Assembly: GCF_026339875.1 (NCBI RefSeq)
Contig: NZ_JAPEPZ010000001.1
Coordinates: 5,208,001 to 5,272,000, forward strand
Reading direction: 5' to 3'
DNA from: Streptomyces sp. NBC_01571
Lineage (GTDB): Bacteria; Actinomycetota; Actinomycetes; Streptomycetales; Streptomycetaceae
Length of the DNA: 64,000 bases
Part shown: positions 43,233 to 50,870 of the stretch, in pieces
Layout of the letters: every line of letters starts with the position of its first letter
Numbering within the stretch: the stretch's first letter is position 1
The notes under the pieces: model-generated
What the model was told of the DNA's origin: nothing
Seen by the model: only the letters and a program-made list of their open reading frames with translations
Database searches by the model: none
Program-made: the position numbers and the translations under genes

Positions 43233-43781
43233 TCAGTTGTTGTTGGTGTTGGTGCCACCGCCGTTATTGTTGTTGTTATTGGCGTTGCCGCCATTGTTGT
43301 TGTTGTTATTGTTGTTGTTGACGTTGACGGTGATGTGCAACCCGCCGTCGTCGAGGTAGTCCCACAGGTCGCGGCCACCGTCGAAGTCCGCACCACCCTT
43401 GAGGTACGCCAGGTCTTCGGCGGCATCGGCCTCCGCAGCATCCTTGTAGTCCGCCAGGTCTCCGGCGCCGTCGACGCCCGCAGCGTCCTTGTATTCCGCC
43501 ATGTAGTCGGCGGCATCGATGCCCGCAGCGTCCTTGTAGTCCGCCAGGTCTTCGGCGGCGTCGGCCTCCGCGACGTCCTCGGGGACGTGGAAGGTGACGC
43601 TTGAGTGGAAGGTCCTGTGCGAGTCATGACCTGCGGCCTGCGCCATGGGCGCCGACCAGAGACCCACCACCCCGCTGCCGAGCACGATCAGGGCTGCCGC
43701 CCTCGCGCCCAGGCGGGGGTGACGCGAGGGAGTGCCCTCGTCCTGGCGCCCGTCGCGCGTCACCTTGAGCTTCGGGGACAT
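43233..43781 (-). CDS. Secreted repeat protein with Asn-tract C-terminus, function unknown
   Basis: I start at ATG 43781 with GAGAGGAC upstream. The 182-residue product has a signal peptide to about AQAAG (residue 50). About five 15-16-residue repeats built on AAEDLADYKDAAGID follow, degenerating to GRDLWDYLDDGG. Then comes HITVNV and a tail of Asn runs (N9, N6) spaced by Gly and Ala. AAT and AAC codons make the last 150 bases much less GC-rich than the surroundings. Acidic repeats with Asn tails suggest a surface or matrix protein, but I recognise no family. It lies inside the segment bounded by the tRNA-Ser repeats. Confidence 0.65.
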   Translation of the reverse strand: MSPKLKVTRDGRQDEGTPSRHPRLGARAAALIVLGSGVVGLWSAPMAQAAGHDSHRTFHSSVTFHVPEDVAEADAAEDLADYKDAAGIDAADYMAEYKDAAGVDGAGDLADYKDAAEADAAEDLAYLKGGADFDGGRDLWDYLDDGGLHITVNVNNNNNNNNNGGNANNNNNNGGGTNTNNN

Positions 43782-44218
43782 ATTGCGTCCTCTCTCCCCG
43801 CATAGGCGAGGGAACTGTCCGATTGGTTCGAGGATGCAAACGTTGAGCCGCATCCAGCCTCATCACGCTTTCCGTGCGGACTGCATGCGATAACGGTTCG
43901 GCCTGTGGTGTTAGGCCAGATGCTGGCATGTCTACGACACGCGGCCCAGCACCAATGGCGCCTCCGGAGGCCAGGCGATAAAATGATCGGCCTCAAATTT
44001 CCATGACCGCCCGTCAGTTCGCTGGGGGGCCGTTCGAGGGACCGGTGCCGGGCGAAGCGGAGACGGCGGCCGGTGGTCGGGTCGCGCGGCGGGCCGGCCA
44101 CGGCATCGCCGTGCTGTTCCGCTTCCGCGCCAGATCCCGCGGGGCGAGCAGTCCCGCCCCCACCCATCGGCTCATCGCGCGGGAGCCGGCCAAGGGCGGG
44201 TGAGCGGGCCGCACGCGG
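43782..44218. other. Spacer between the Asn-tract protein gene and tRNA-Ser terminator
   Basis: About 440 bases. The first 170 are the leader and promoter side of the Asn-tract gene. A short plus-strand frame (44003-44203) has no ribosome site or recognisable content and is not called. No integrase or repeat array is seen. Confidence 0.4.
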
Positions 44219-44250
44219 AAGGGGCGCCCCCGTTCCCGGGAGCGCCCCTT
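44219..44250 (-). terminator. Stem-loop downstream of tRNA-Ser(UGA)
   Basis: AAGGGGCGC (44219-44227) and GCGCCCCTT (44242-44250) form a perfect 9-base stem, with further CCC/GGG pairing possible inside, 27 bases beyond the tRNA 3' end. Confidence 0.7.
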
Positions 44251-44276
44251 CCGACCCTCAAGACTTCTGACCTGCG

Positions 44277-44363
44277 CGGTGGGTGTGGGATTTGAACCCA
44301 CGGTGACATCGCTGCCACGACGGTTTTCAAGACCGTTCCCTTAGGCCGCTCGGGCAACCCACC
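44277..44363 (-). tRNA. tRNA-Ser (anticodon UGA)
   Basis: The acceptor arm is GGTGGGT/ACCCACC. The anticodon stem ACGGT/ACCGT holds loop CTTGAAA with anticodon TGA. A class II variable arm is present, and the T loop is GGTTCAAATCC. It is 87 bases, without encoded CCA. Confidence 0.93.
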
Positions 44364-44409
44364 CCGCGCCACCCACGATCGTCGGTGGCGCGGGGACAAG
44401 ACTAACCGG

Positions 44410-45921
44410 TCAGCTGTCGCCGTCGCGCTGGCCCAGGGTGACCTCGGTGGTGCGGGTCTTGCCGTCGCGTGTGTAGGTGAGCTTGACGTTGTCGCCGGGC
44501 TGGTGGGTCCAGATCTCGCCGATGAGGGTCGGGCCGCTGTCGATCACCTGGTCGTCGAGCTTGGTGATGACGTCGCCCGGCCTGAGGCCGGCCTTGTCGG
44601 CGGGGCCGCCGGACGTCACCGCCGCGGAACCGCTCGCGCCCTGTTCGGTGATCTTCGCGCCACTGGTGCCCTCTTCGAGGGAGACAGACGCGCCGATCAC
44701 CGGGTAGACCGGCTTGCCGGTCTTGATGAGCTGCTGGGCGACGTTCTTCGCCTGGTTGATCGGGATCGCGAAGCCGAGACCGATGGAACCGGACTGACTG
44801 GTGCCGCCCAGTCCGCCGCCGCTCGTCGACTGGATCGCGGAGTTGATACCGATGACGGAGCCCTGGGCGTCCAGGAGCGGGCCACCGGAGTTGCCCGGGT
44901 TGATCGAGGCGTCCGTCTGCAGGGCGCTCATGTACGAGGCCTTGCTGCTGGAGCTGCCGTCGCTGGAGGCCACCGGGCGGTTCTTGGCGCTGATGATGCC
45001 CGTGGTCACCGTGTTGGACAGGCCGAAGGGGGCACCGATCGCGATCGTCGAGTCGCCGACGGCCACCTTGTCGGAGTTGCCGAGGGCGAGCGGCTGGAGA
45101 TCGGAGGGCGCGTTCTTGAGCTTGATGACCGCGACGTCGTAACCCTGCGCGTGGCCGACCACCTCGGCGTCGTACTTCTTGCCGTCGGGGAAGGTCGCGG
45201 TGAGCTTGCCGCCGTCGACCGCGTCCGCCACGACGTGGTTGTTGGTGAGGATGTGGCCCTGCTTGTCGAAGACGAAGCCCGTGCCGGTGCCGCCCTCGCC
45301 GTTGGTGCTCTCGGCCTCGATGGTGACGGTGCTCGGCAGCGCCTTGGCCGCCACGCCCGCCACCGTGCCCGAGGCGCGCTTGACGTCGCCGCTGTTGCTC
45401 GGGGCGGAGACCGTCGTCGAGCCGGTGGAGCTGTCGTTGCCCCTGGCCAGGGAGTAGCCGATGCCGCCGCCGACTCCGCCCGCAACGAGCGCGGCCACCA
45501 GGATGGCGGCGACCAGGCCGCCACGGCCGTTCTTCGGCTTCGGCGCGGGCTGCCCGTAGGTGGAACCCCACCCGCCGCCGCCCGGGCCGCCACCGTCCGC
45601 GTACGCGGGGGTCGCGGGCGGCGGAGGCGGCCAGCCCGCCTCGGCCGCGGGAACGCCCCCGGGCGCCCCGGAACCGTAGCCCGGCGCCCCGGGAGTCCCC
45701 GAGCCGTGCCCGTACGGGTCAGGCGTCCCGGCACTCGTCGACGCGTACGCCGGTGCCTGCCCCGGTGCGCCGGGGGCGCCCGGAGGCACCGACGGGATCT
45801 GAGCGGTCGGCGCGCCCCCTTCGGGCGCAGCGTTCTGCGCGGAAGCAGCGGGAGTTTCCACCGGCACGGGAGGTGCGGACGGGGCCGGGGGTACTGCGGT
45901 GCCCTCGTTCTCGGTGCTCAC
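44410..45921 (-). CDS. HtrA/DegP-like membrane-anchored serine protease with PDZ domain
   Basis: The 503-residue protein has a Pro/Gly/Ala-rich cytoplasmic N-terminus (1-130) and one membrane helix (GLVAAILVAALVAGGVGGGI). A trypsin-like domain outside the membrane has His in ILTNNHVVADAV, Asp in GYDVAVIKLK and Ser in NPGNSGGPLLD. The C-terminal PDZ domain reads GASGSAAVTSGGPADKAGLR and GDVITKLDDQVIDSGPTL. HtrA enzymes clear misfolded exported proteins. The gene is divergent from GDPD, with a 268-base promoter region between them. Confidence 0.92.
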   Translation of the reverse strand: MSTENEGTAVPPAPSAPPVPVETPAASAQNAAPEGGAPTAQIPSVPPGAPGAPGQAPAYASTSAGTPDPYGHGSGTPGAPGYGSGAPGGVPAAEAGWPPPPPATPAYADGGGPGGGGWGSTYGQPAPKPKNGRGGLVAAILVAALVAGGVGGGIGYSLARGNDSSTGSTTVSAPSNSGDVKRASGTVAGVAAKALPSTVTIEAESTNGEGGTGTGFVFDKQGHILTNNHVVADAVDGGKLTATFPDGKKYDAEVVGHAQGYDVAVIKLKNAPSDLQPLALGNSDKVAVGDSTIAIGAPFGLSNTVTTGIISAKNRPVASSDGSSSSKASYMSALQTDASINPGNSGGPLLDAQGSVIGINSAIQSTSGGGLGGTSQSGSIGLGFAIPINQAKNVAQQLIKTGKPVYPVIGASVSLEEGTSGAKITEQGASGSAAVTSGGPADKAGLRPGDVITKLDDQVIDSGPTLIGEIWTHQPGDNVKLTYTRDGKTRTTEVTLGQRDGDS

Positions 45922-46189
45922 AGCTCTTCTCCTCGATCCACGGCTGTTGTTCTCGGTCGCACTCGGTCACGCTCGCTCACGCTTGTCGACGGGTCCGGCG
46001 CGATGCAGCTGTGCTGGTTGTGCATGTGCTTTTTGTACGCCGTCAGCTTTTCCCACAGGACGTCAGAGCACCATAAGCGGTGGCTGTGGGTCCAGGTCCA
46101 TTCTTTACATAGGTCTTTTCTGGCGCAATGGTTTCATTTGTGGCGTATCCGACCCGACGGTCGCCCCGCAGCGGTGGCACCATGACGCG

Positions 46190-46999
46190 GTGACCCACGC
46201 ACGACAGCACCCGATCCAGGTCGTCGCCCATCGCGGGGCCTCCGAAGAGGCCCCCGAGCACACCCTGGCCGCTTACAAGAAGGCGATCGAGGACGGTGCC
46301 GACGCCCTCGAGTGCGATGTACGGCTGACCGCGGACGGACACCTCGTCTGCGTCCACGACCGTCGCGTCAACCGTACGTCCAACGGCCGCGGGGCGGTCT
46401 CCGCCCTGGAGCTCGCCGACCTGGCCGCGCTGGACTTCGGCGCCTGGAGGAACCGCGACGAGTCCCCCGACTGGGAGTACGGCCCCGGGGACCCGGAGGA
46501 CACCTCCGTCCTCACCCTGGAGCGGCTGCTCGAACTCGTCGCGGACGCGGGCCGCCGCGTGGAGCTGGCCATCGAGACCAAGCACCCCACACGCTGGGCC
46601 GGGCAGGTCGAGGACCGACTGCTGCTGCTCCTGAAGCGTTTCGGGCTGGACACTCCGAAGAGCGCCACGGCCTCGCCCGTCCGCGTCATGAGCTTCTCGG
46701 CCCGCTCCCTGCACCGCGTCCGGGCCGCGTCCCCGACCATGCCGACGGTCTATCTGCTGCAGTTCATCTCGCCCCGGCTGCGCGACGGACGGCTTCCCGC
46801 GGGTGTCCGGATCGCAGGCCCTTCGATGCGGATCGTACGCAGCCACCCCGGCTACATCGAACGGCTGAAACGAGCCGGGCACCAGGTGCACGTCTGGACC
46901 GTGAACGAGCCCGAGGACGTCGACCTCTGCGTTGAGCTGGGCATTGACGCCATCATCACCAACCGGCCGCGCGCGGTCATGCGCCAGCTCGGCCGCTGA
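46190..46999 (+). CDS. Glycerophosphodiester phosphodiesterase
   Basis: I start at GTG 46190, giving THARQHPIQVVAHRGASEEA. HRG, then ALECDVRLTADGHLVCVHDR (E-x-D and H for metal and catalysis) and RVELAIETKHPTRW, are the GDPD signature. HVWTVNEPEDVDLCVELGID and ITNRPRAV close the TIM barrel. The 269-residue enzyme has no signal peptide, so it acts in the cytoplasm on glycerophosphodiesters from phospholipid or teichoic-acid turnover. Confidence 0.9.
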   Translation: MTHARQHPIQVVAHRGASEEAPEHTLAAYKKAIEDGADALECDVRLTADGHLVCVHDRRVNRTSNGRGAVSALELADLAALDFGAWRNRDESPDWEYGPGDPEDTSVLTLERLLELVADAGRRVELAIETKHPTRWAGQVEDRLLLLLKRFGLDTPKSATASPVRVMSFSARSLHRVRAASPTMPTVYLLQFISPRLRDGRLPAGVRIAGPSMRIVRSHPGYIERLKRAGHQVHVWTVNEPEDVDLCVELGIDAIITNRPRAVMRQLGR

Positions 47000-47202
47000 C
47001 CTGGCGCGCTCCACCCTCGGAGGCCACCGGTCGAATCCCGGGACGGCCGTCGAAATCCAGCCATGCGGTGACAGGGAGTGCACCGGCGCGTTCGTTCCGT
47101 ATTCGATCGTTACGAGTGCGTCAGCAGACGTGGATTGGCCGGTTTCCGGCCCAGTCCAGTGGGGCATCCACACCGTGGCGTGGGGCAAAGGAGGTCTCGG
47201 GG

Positions 47203-47754
47203 GTGGCGTTGGTGGTGGCACGGGAAGTGCCCACGTCGTCGAGCATGGCTGTTCCCCATGGCCCTGCGGGCGTGGGGAAGGCCAGACGTCGGATGCGGGA
47301 TCAGCTGCGCACGGGCGGAATGGCGGAATCGGTCGTCGACGACGCCGTACTGATCCTTTCCGAATTGCTGAGCAACGCGTGCCGGCACGGCAGACCGCTC
47401 GGCGACGCCCTGTCGGGCGACGGCGACGTGCGGGCCGCGTGGCGCGTGGACGCGTCCGGAAGGCTCACCGTCGAGGTGACGGACGGCGGCGGGCCCACCC
47501 GCCCGGTCCCGGCCACCCCCTCGGTCACGGCACACGGCGGCCGCGGGCTGAACATCATCACGGCGCTGGCGAAGGACTGGGGCGTCCGCGACGACGCCCG
47601 CGGGGAGGTCACGGTGTGGGTCGTCGTCCAGGAGGACGTCGCCGACGTGACCACCGGGCATCGGCGCGACGACTTCGCTACGCGCGTCGCGTCACCGGCT
47701 GTGTCCGCGATACCCGAGCTGGACTTCGCGGACGCCTTCGACGACCTGGACTGA
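47203..47754 (+). CDS. HATPase-type ATP-binding protein (RsbW/anti-sigma kinase-like)
   Basis: I place the start at GTG 47203, eight bases after AAAGGAGG (47187-47194); the open frame extends upstream. The 183-residue product has the N box DDAVLILSELLSNACRHGRP, VEVTDGGGPTRP and the G box THGG-like VTAHGGRGLNIITALAKDWG. These single-domain kinases are abundant in Streptomyces, and some control SigB-type sigma factors. Its partner is not known. A second one lies at 57357. Confidence 0.82.
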   Translation: MALVVAREVPTSSSMAVPHGPAGVGKARRRMRDQLRTGGMAESVVDDAVLILSELLSNACRHGRPLGDALSGDGDVRAAWRVDASGRLTVEVTDGGGPTRPVPATPSVTAHGGRGLNIITALAKDWGVRDDARGEVTVWVVVQEDVADVTTGHRRDDFATRVASPAVSAIPELDFADAFDDLD

Positions 47755-47773
47755 AAACACGGTTCCGGAAGCG

Positions 47774-47782
47774 TTGTCCACA
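47774..47782. promoter_or_regulatory. DnaA-box sequence TTGTCCACA
   Basis: A single copy matching the Streptomyces DnaA-box consensus lies 76 bases upstream of the DUF5926 start. One 9-mer can occur by chance; no cluster is seen. Confidence 0.35.
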
Positions 47783-47857
47783 GGGTCCCTTCGGCCGTCG
47801 CACGAACGGCTAGGCTCGCGCCCGTACGAGTCGAGCCGTGATCGGGAGACACCCACG

Positions 47858-48823
47858 ATGGCCAAGAAGCGACCCCAGACGAAGGCCCAGCGGCCTCAGC
47901 TGCAAGACGGGGAAATCCCGGTTGTCGGCGCTCGCGAACCCTGCCCCTGCGGCAGCGGCCGCCGCTACAAGGCCTGCCACGGCCGGGAGGCCGCGCACGC
48001 GGTGACCGAGCTGGTGCAGCGCCCCTTCGAGGGCCTGCCGAGCGAGGGCGACTGGGTCGCTCTGCGCGAGCTGGTCCCCGCCGCGACGGTCGAGCTGAAG
48101 CTCAAGGAGAGCCTCCCCGAGGACGTTCCCTCGGTGACGCTCGCCACCGTCCTGCCGATGGCCTGGCCCGCGCTGCGCCGCGACGACGGCTCGGTCCTGC
48201 TCGGCCTGCAGAACGACACGGCGTCCGGCGACATCAGCCGCGACCTCGCCGACACCCTGCGGCGCGCCCTCACGACGGAGCCCGGCACGCCGGTCCCGGG
48301 CCGCCGCGCCCCGGCCGACGGCCCGCGGCTGCAGGAACTGCTCGACCCCGAAGGCGCCTTCGAGCCAGTTGTGCACACGGGCTTCGAGTTCTGGGTCCCG
48401 GACGCGGAGAACTCGACGCCGGACGTGGCCGCCTCCCTGGAGCGGGCCAACGCCGCGGCCGTCCCCACCGTGAAGCTCTCCGGCGTCGACGCCGCGTACT
48501 GGTGCGAGACCCCCGACAAGAACCACCTGCGCTGGGTCATGCCGCACCCCGAGGAACAGCTTCTGGACGCGCTCGCGCGACTGCACGCGGCCGGCCGGTC
48601 GAGTCTCGGCGAGGGCACCCGGCTGGTCGGCTCCTTCCGCGCGCACGGGCTCACCGTGCCGGTCTGGGACCTGCCGAGCGGTGTCACGGCCGACGACATC
48701 GAGAAGCCGGCGGCCGAATTCGCCGAACGCCTGGCGACCGCCCTGGCCTCGGACGCGCCGCTCACCGCGGACGAACGCCGGGCACGCGGCGGCCTCACCA
48801 ACCGACAGGTCACGCTGAGCTGA
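47858..48823 (+). CDS. DUF5926 family protein with SEC-C zinc motif
   Basis: I start at ATG 47858 (KKRPQTKAQRPQLQDGEIPV). The N-terminal SEC-C motif EPCPCGSGRRYKACHG (residues 27-42) binds zinc and in SecA contacts SecB or ribosomes. The remaining 270 residues have no recognisable domain beyond the family: VLPMAWPALRRDDGSVLLGL, VHTGFEFWVPDAENSTPDVA and LRWVMPHPEEQLLDALARLH. The family is conserved in actinobacteria with unknown function. Confidence 0.85.
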   Translation: MAKKRPQTKAQRPQLQDGEIPVVGAREPCPCGSGRRYKACHGREAAHAVTELVQRPFEGLPSEGDWVALRELVPAATVELKLKESLPEDVPSVTLATVLPMAWPALRRDDGSVLLGLQNDTASGDISRDLADTLRRALTTEPGTPVPGRRAPADGPRLQELLDPEGAFEPVVHTGFEFWVPDAENSTPDVAASLERANAAAVPTVKLSGVDAAYWCETPDKNHLRWVMPHPEEQLLDALARLHAAGRSSLGEGTRLVGSFRAHGLTVPVWDLPSGVTADDIEKPAAEFAERLATALASDAPLTADERRARGGLTNRQVTLS

Positions 48824-48885
48824 TCCTCGGTCGCGCCACTGACCGACCGGTCAGCTGGTCCAGGCCCTTGAGCGCAGGTGACTCC

Positions 48886-48908
48886 TGTCACAACTCCCGG
48901 TTGTGACA
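48886..48908. promoter_or_regulatory. Perfect inverted repeat TGTCACAAC-N5-GTTGTGACA
   Basis: Nine-base arms at 48886-48894 and 48900-48908 around TCCCG, 63 bases after the DUF5926 stop and 34 bases before a candidate promoter. It could be a terminator stem (no T run follows) or an operator for the small RNA. Confidence 0.55.
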
Positions 48909-48941
48909 GCGGAATCCGTGTCCGAATAGCCGAGATCGAAT

Positions 48942-48970
48942 TTGCGAACCGCCGATCTCTTGTTACCGTT
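48942..48970 (+). promoter_or_regulatory. Candidate housekeeping promoter for a small RNA
   Basis: TTGCGA (48942-48947), 17 bases, then TACCGT (48965-48970) is a good sigma-HrdB-type -35/-10 pair with ideal spacing. No gene starts downstream on this strand before a terminator. Confidence 0.55.
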
Positions 48971-48976
48971 CGAGTA

Positions 48977-49022
48977 GCCCGGTTGCTGGTGCATCCCCCG
49001 TCGCCAGCAACCGGGTCTTTTC
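48977..49022 (+). ncRNA. Candidate small RNA ending in an intrinsic terminator
   Basis: From the expected start near 48977, CCCGGTTGCTGG (48979-48990) pairs perfectly with CCAGCAACCGGG (49005-49016), followed by TCTTTTC. That is a stem plus T tract, rare in this genome. No open frame fits inside. I have an uncertain memory of a described S. coelicolor small RNA (scr3974) at the matching place. The 5' end is inferred from the promoter only, and the hairpin could instead be a plain terminator. Confidence 0.5.
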
Positions 49023-49072
49023 ATGCCCGGAATCCCGTACGGCGTCAACAGCCTTGCCACAGAGGCAAGTTG

Positions 49073-49666
49073 CTAAGAACCCGTACTGCTCCCGGAGCGC
49101 AGCAGCAGCGGCCCGTCACCGGTGCCCTTCGCGAACTCCGCGACCGCCGTGTAGGCCCCCGCCCCGCCCGCCGTGCGCTCCCTGGGCGTCTCGCACGCTC
49201 CCGGATCGTCCTCCGCGTCCACCGCGCACCTCATCTGCACGCTGTGGCCGGCGGGCCCCATGAGGCTCAGTACGGAGCTCAGCGCGTCGCCGGTCGCGTT
49301 GCGGTAGTACGTGCGCGCCCAGGTGTCCGCTCCCCGGGTCAAAACGCAGGTCTGTGCCTCGATGCCGTCCGGAGAGGAGAGTTCGGGGCCGCACCGGGCG
49401 ACGGTGGCCAGGTCCAGCCCCAGCAGCCGGGTCGAGGACGCCGGCAGGCCCCCGGAGCCGGGAGGACGCCCCTTCGCGTCGACACGCCCGGAGGCGCCGA
49501 CGACCGCGGGACCCTCGTCCCCGACGGGCCCCGCGGACGCCACGGTCACGGGCAGAGCGACGATGAACGCCACGACACCGGTCAATGCCCCCAGACGAAC
49601 ACTTCGGGGGCCGGGCCCGCCGCGCAGCGGCAAGGAATCTCTGTGTCGGCCAAGATGACGCTGCAT
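49073..49666 (-). CDS. Putative secreted protein of unknown function
   Basis: The 197-residue product has a basic N-terminus and a hydrophobic segment (LGALTGVVAFIVALPVTVAS) ending in a possible signal-peptidase site near ASAG. The mature part carries VARCGPELSSPDGIEAQTCV, TYYRNATGDALSSVLSLMGP and MRCAVDAEDDPGACETPRER, with four cysteines probably in disulfides. It lies convergent to the candidate small RNA. No family is recognised. Confidence 0.65.
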   Translation of the reverse strand: MQRHLGRHRDSLPLRGGPGPRSVRLGALTGVVAFIVALPVTVASAGPVGDEGPAVVGASGRVDAKGRPPGSGGLPASSTRLLGLDLATVARCGPELSSPDGIEAQTCVLTRGADTWARTYYRNATGDALSSVLSLMGPAGHSVQMRCAVDAEDDPGACETPRERTAGGAGAYTAVAEFAKGTGDGPLLLRSGSSTGS

Positions 49667-49722
49667 ACCGCGGAAGATAACGAGCCCGGGCGGGCGCGCG
49701 GCTCACCGCGCGCCGGAGCGCC

Positions 49723-50388
49723 CTACAACTCGGGCGCGCTCACACCCGTACGAGTGAGCGCCTCCACCACGGCGTCCACCACGGCCTCCACACCGGGCAC
49801 CCAGGGCGCGGCCGAGCCGGGCAGCGGTGCGCGCTCCCAGCGGATCCGGCCCTGGCCGGTCTCGGACGGGGGCAGCGCGATGTATCCACCCTCGCCGTGG
49901 AAGCGCAGGGAACCCGGCACGAAGTCCTTGGCGTAGAGCAGCTCGCCGAGCTGCTCCATGGAGTACGGCGCGACGAGGATCGCCCACCGCGTGGGGGCCG
50001 CGACGACCGGGCCCAGGCGCATGCCCTTGCGGTCGAGCGCGTCGAGCGCGCGGGCCGCCGCGGGGGCGGGCAGGCTCACCGCGCAGGGCGCCCTGCCTCC
50101 GGTGGCCAGCACGATGGGTGCCGACGGCCGGTTGGTCCACCACCAGCGCACCATGCGCTCGTCGGTGGTGGCCGCGAGGAGGCCGGGGTCGAAGGGGTGG
50201 GCGCCGGGCACCGTGCACTCCGGGTCCGGACAGCCGCAGCGGGCACGCCCCTGCGGATCCGGTGCCACACCCGGGAGTACGGGCCAGCGCCAATCGGCCG
50301 CGAAGGTCAGGGCCGCGCTGAGCATCTCAGGCCTCCCGTTGTTCCGCCTGGACAGGAGCCTGCGTCGCCTTCCGAGGATCTCGCGCAT
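49723..50388 (-). CDS. Degenerate prim-pol-like protein (chromosomal)
   Basis: The 221-residue product follows the prim-pol outline: ALTFAADWRWPVLPGVAPDP, cysteines in CGCPDPECTVPGAHPFDP, then IVLATGGRAPCAVSLPAPAA and YIALPPSETGQGRIRWERAP. The acidic D-x-D metal site expected after LATG is missing (APCAVSLP), so catalysis is doubtful. ATG 50388 is used; a second ATG at 50325 with GGGAGG upstream is an alternative. Single copies like this are conserved in Streptomyces with no known role. Confidence 0.72.
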   Translation of the reverse strand: MREILGRRRRLLSRRNNGRPEMLSAALTFAADWRWPVLPGVAPDPQGRARCGCPDPECTVPGAHPFDPGLLAATTDERMVRWWWTNRPSAPIVLATGGRAPCAVSLPAPAAARALDALDRKGMRLGPVVAAPTRWAILVAPYSMEQLGELLYAKDFVPGSLRFHGEGGYIALPPSETGQGRIRWERAPLPGSAAPWVPGVEAVVDAVVEALTRTGVSAPEL

Positions 50389-50870
50389 GAGCGCTCGTTC
50401 CTTTCCGTTGCACGCCTGGCAACACCGTGGATCACATCACGTCATGTGTCGATCACTTCACTGTGCGTACCTGCTGGCGCATCACACCCCTGCACACGGC
50501 AAGGGGAACCCATCTGGGCCGAGCATTGGCTGCGTCCGCGTCCATACTGCGTCTGTCTGAAGCACGGGCATGGCGTGGGGTGGCGGCGCCTGGCGTTTTG
50601 CTGTCCCGCGTATTGCTTGCCGCCTCCGCCACGGGAGGATGGGGCACGGTCATCGGTAGTTAAGACGCCCGGGTCCGATTCCAGGTTCCGGGCGGATCCC
50701 AACCGCCCCTGGCCTTCACCGAGTACGTACCCACCACGACCGCTGTGACGCTCCGTCGAACGAGGCCAGTCGACCTCAATAACGTGTTACCCGAGTCAGT
50801 TTTGAGCCAACTTTGCTTTCCCGCAAGGGTTACCGAGGGTCTCCTGGACACCAGGAATCCCAGCAGGACA
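50389..50870. other. Long spacer between divergent prim-pol-like and PP2C genes
   Basis: About 480 bases, presumably holding both promoters. Stretches near 50800-50830 are AT-richer. A tRNA-like phrase near 50660-50695 (GGTAGTTAAGAC then GGTCCGATTCC) cannot be folded into a full tRNA. No gene is called. Confidence 0.4.

Noticed and set aside
44003..44203. Small plus-strand frame of 66 codons beside tRNA-Ser
   Set aside because: No ribosome site, Arg/Ala-rich content and no recognisable similarity.
50655..50700. tRNA-like phrase (GGTAGTTAAGAC with GGTCCGATTCC)
   Set aside because: No acceptor or anticodon stem could be formed, so a tRNA is not supported.
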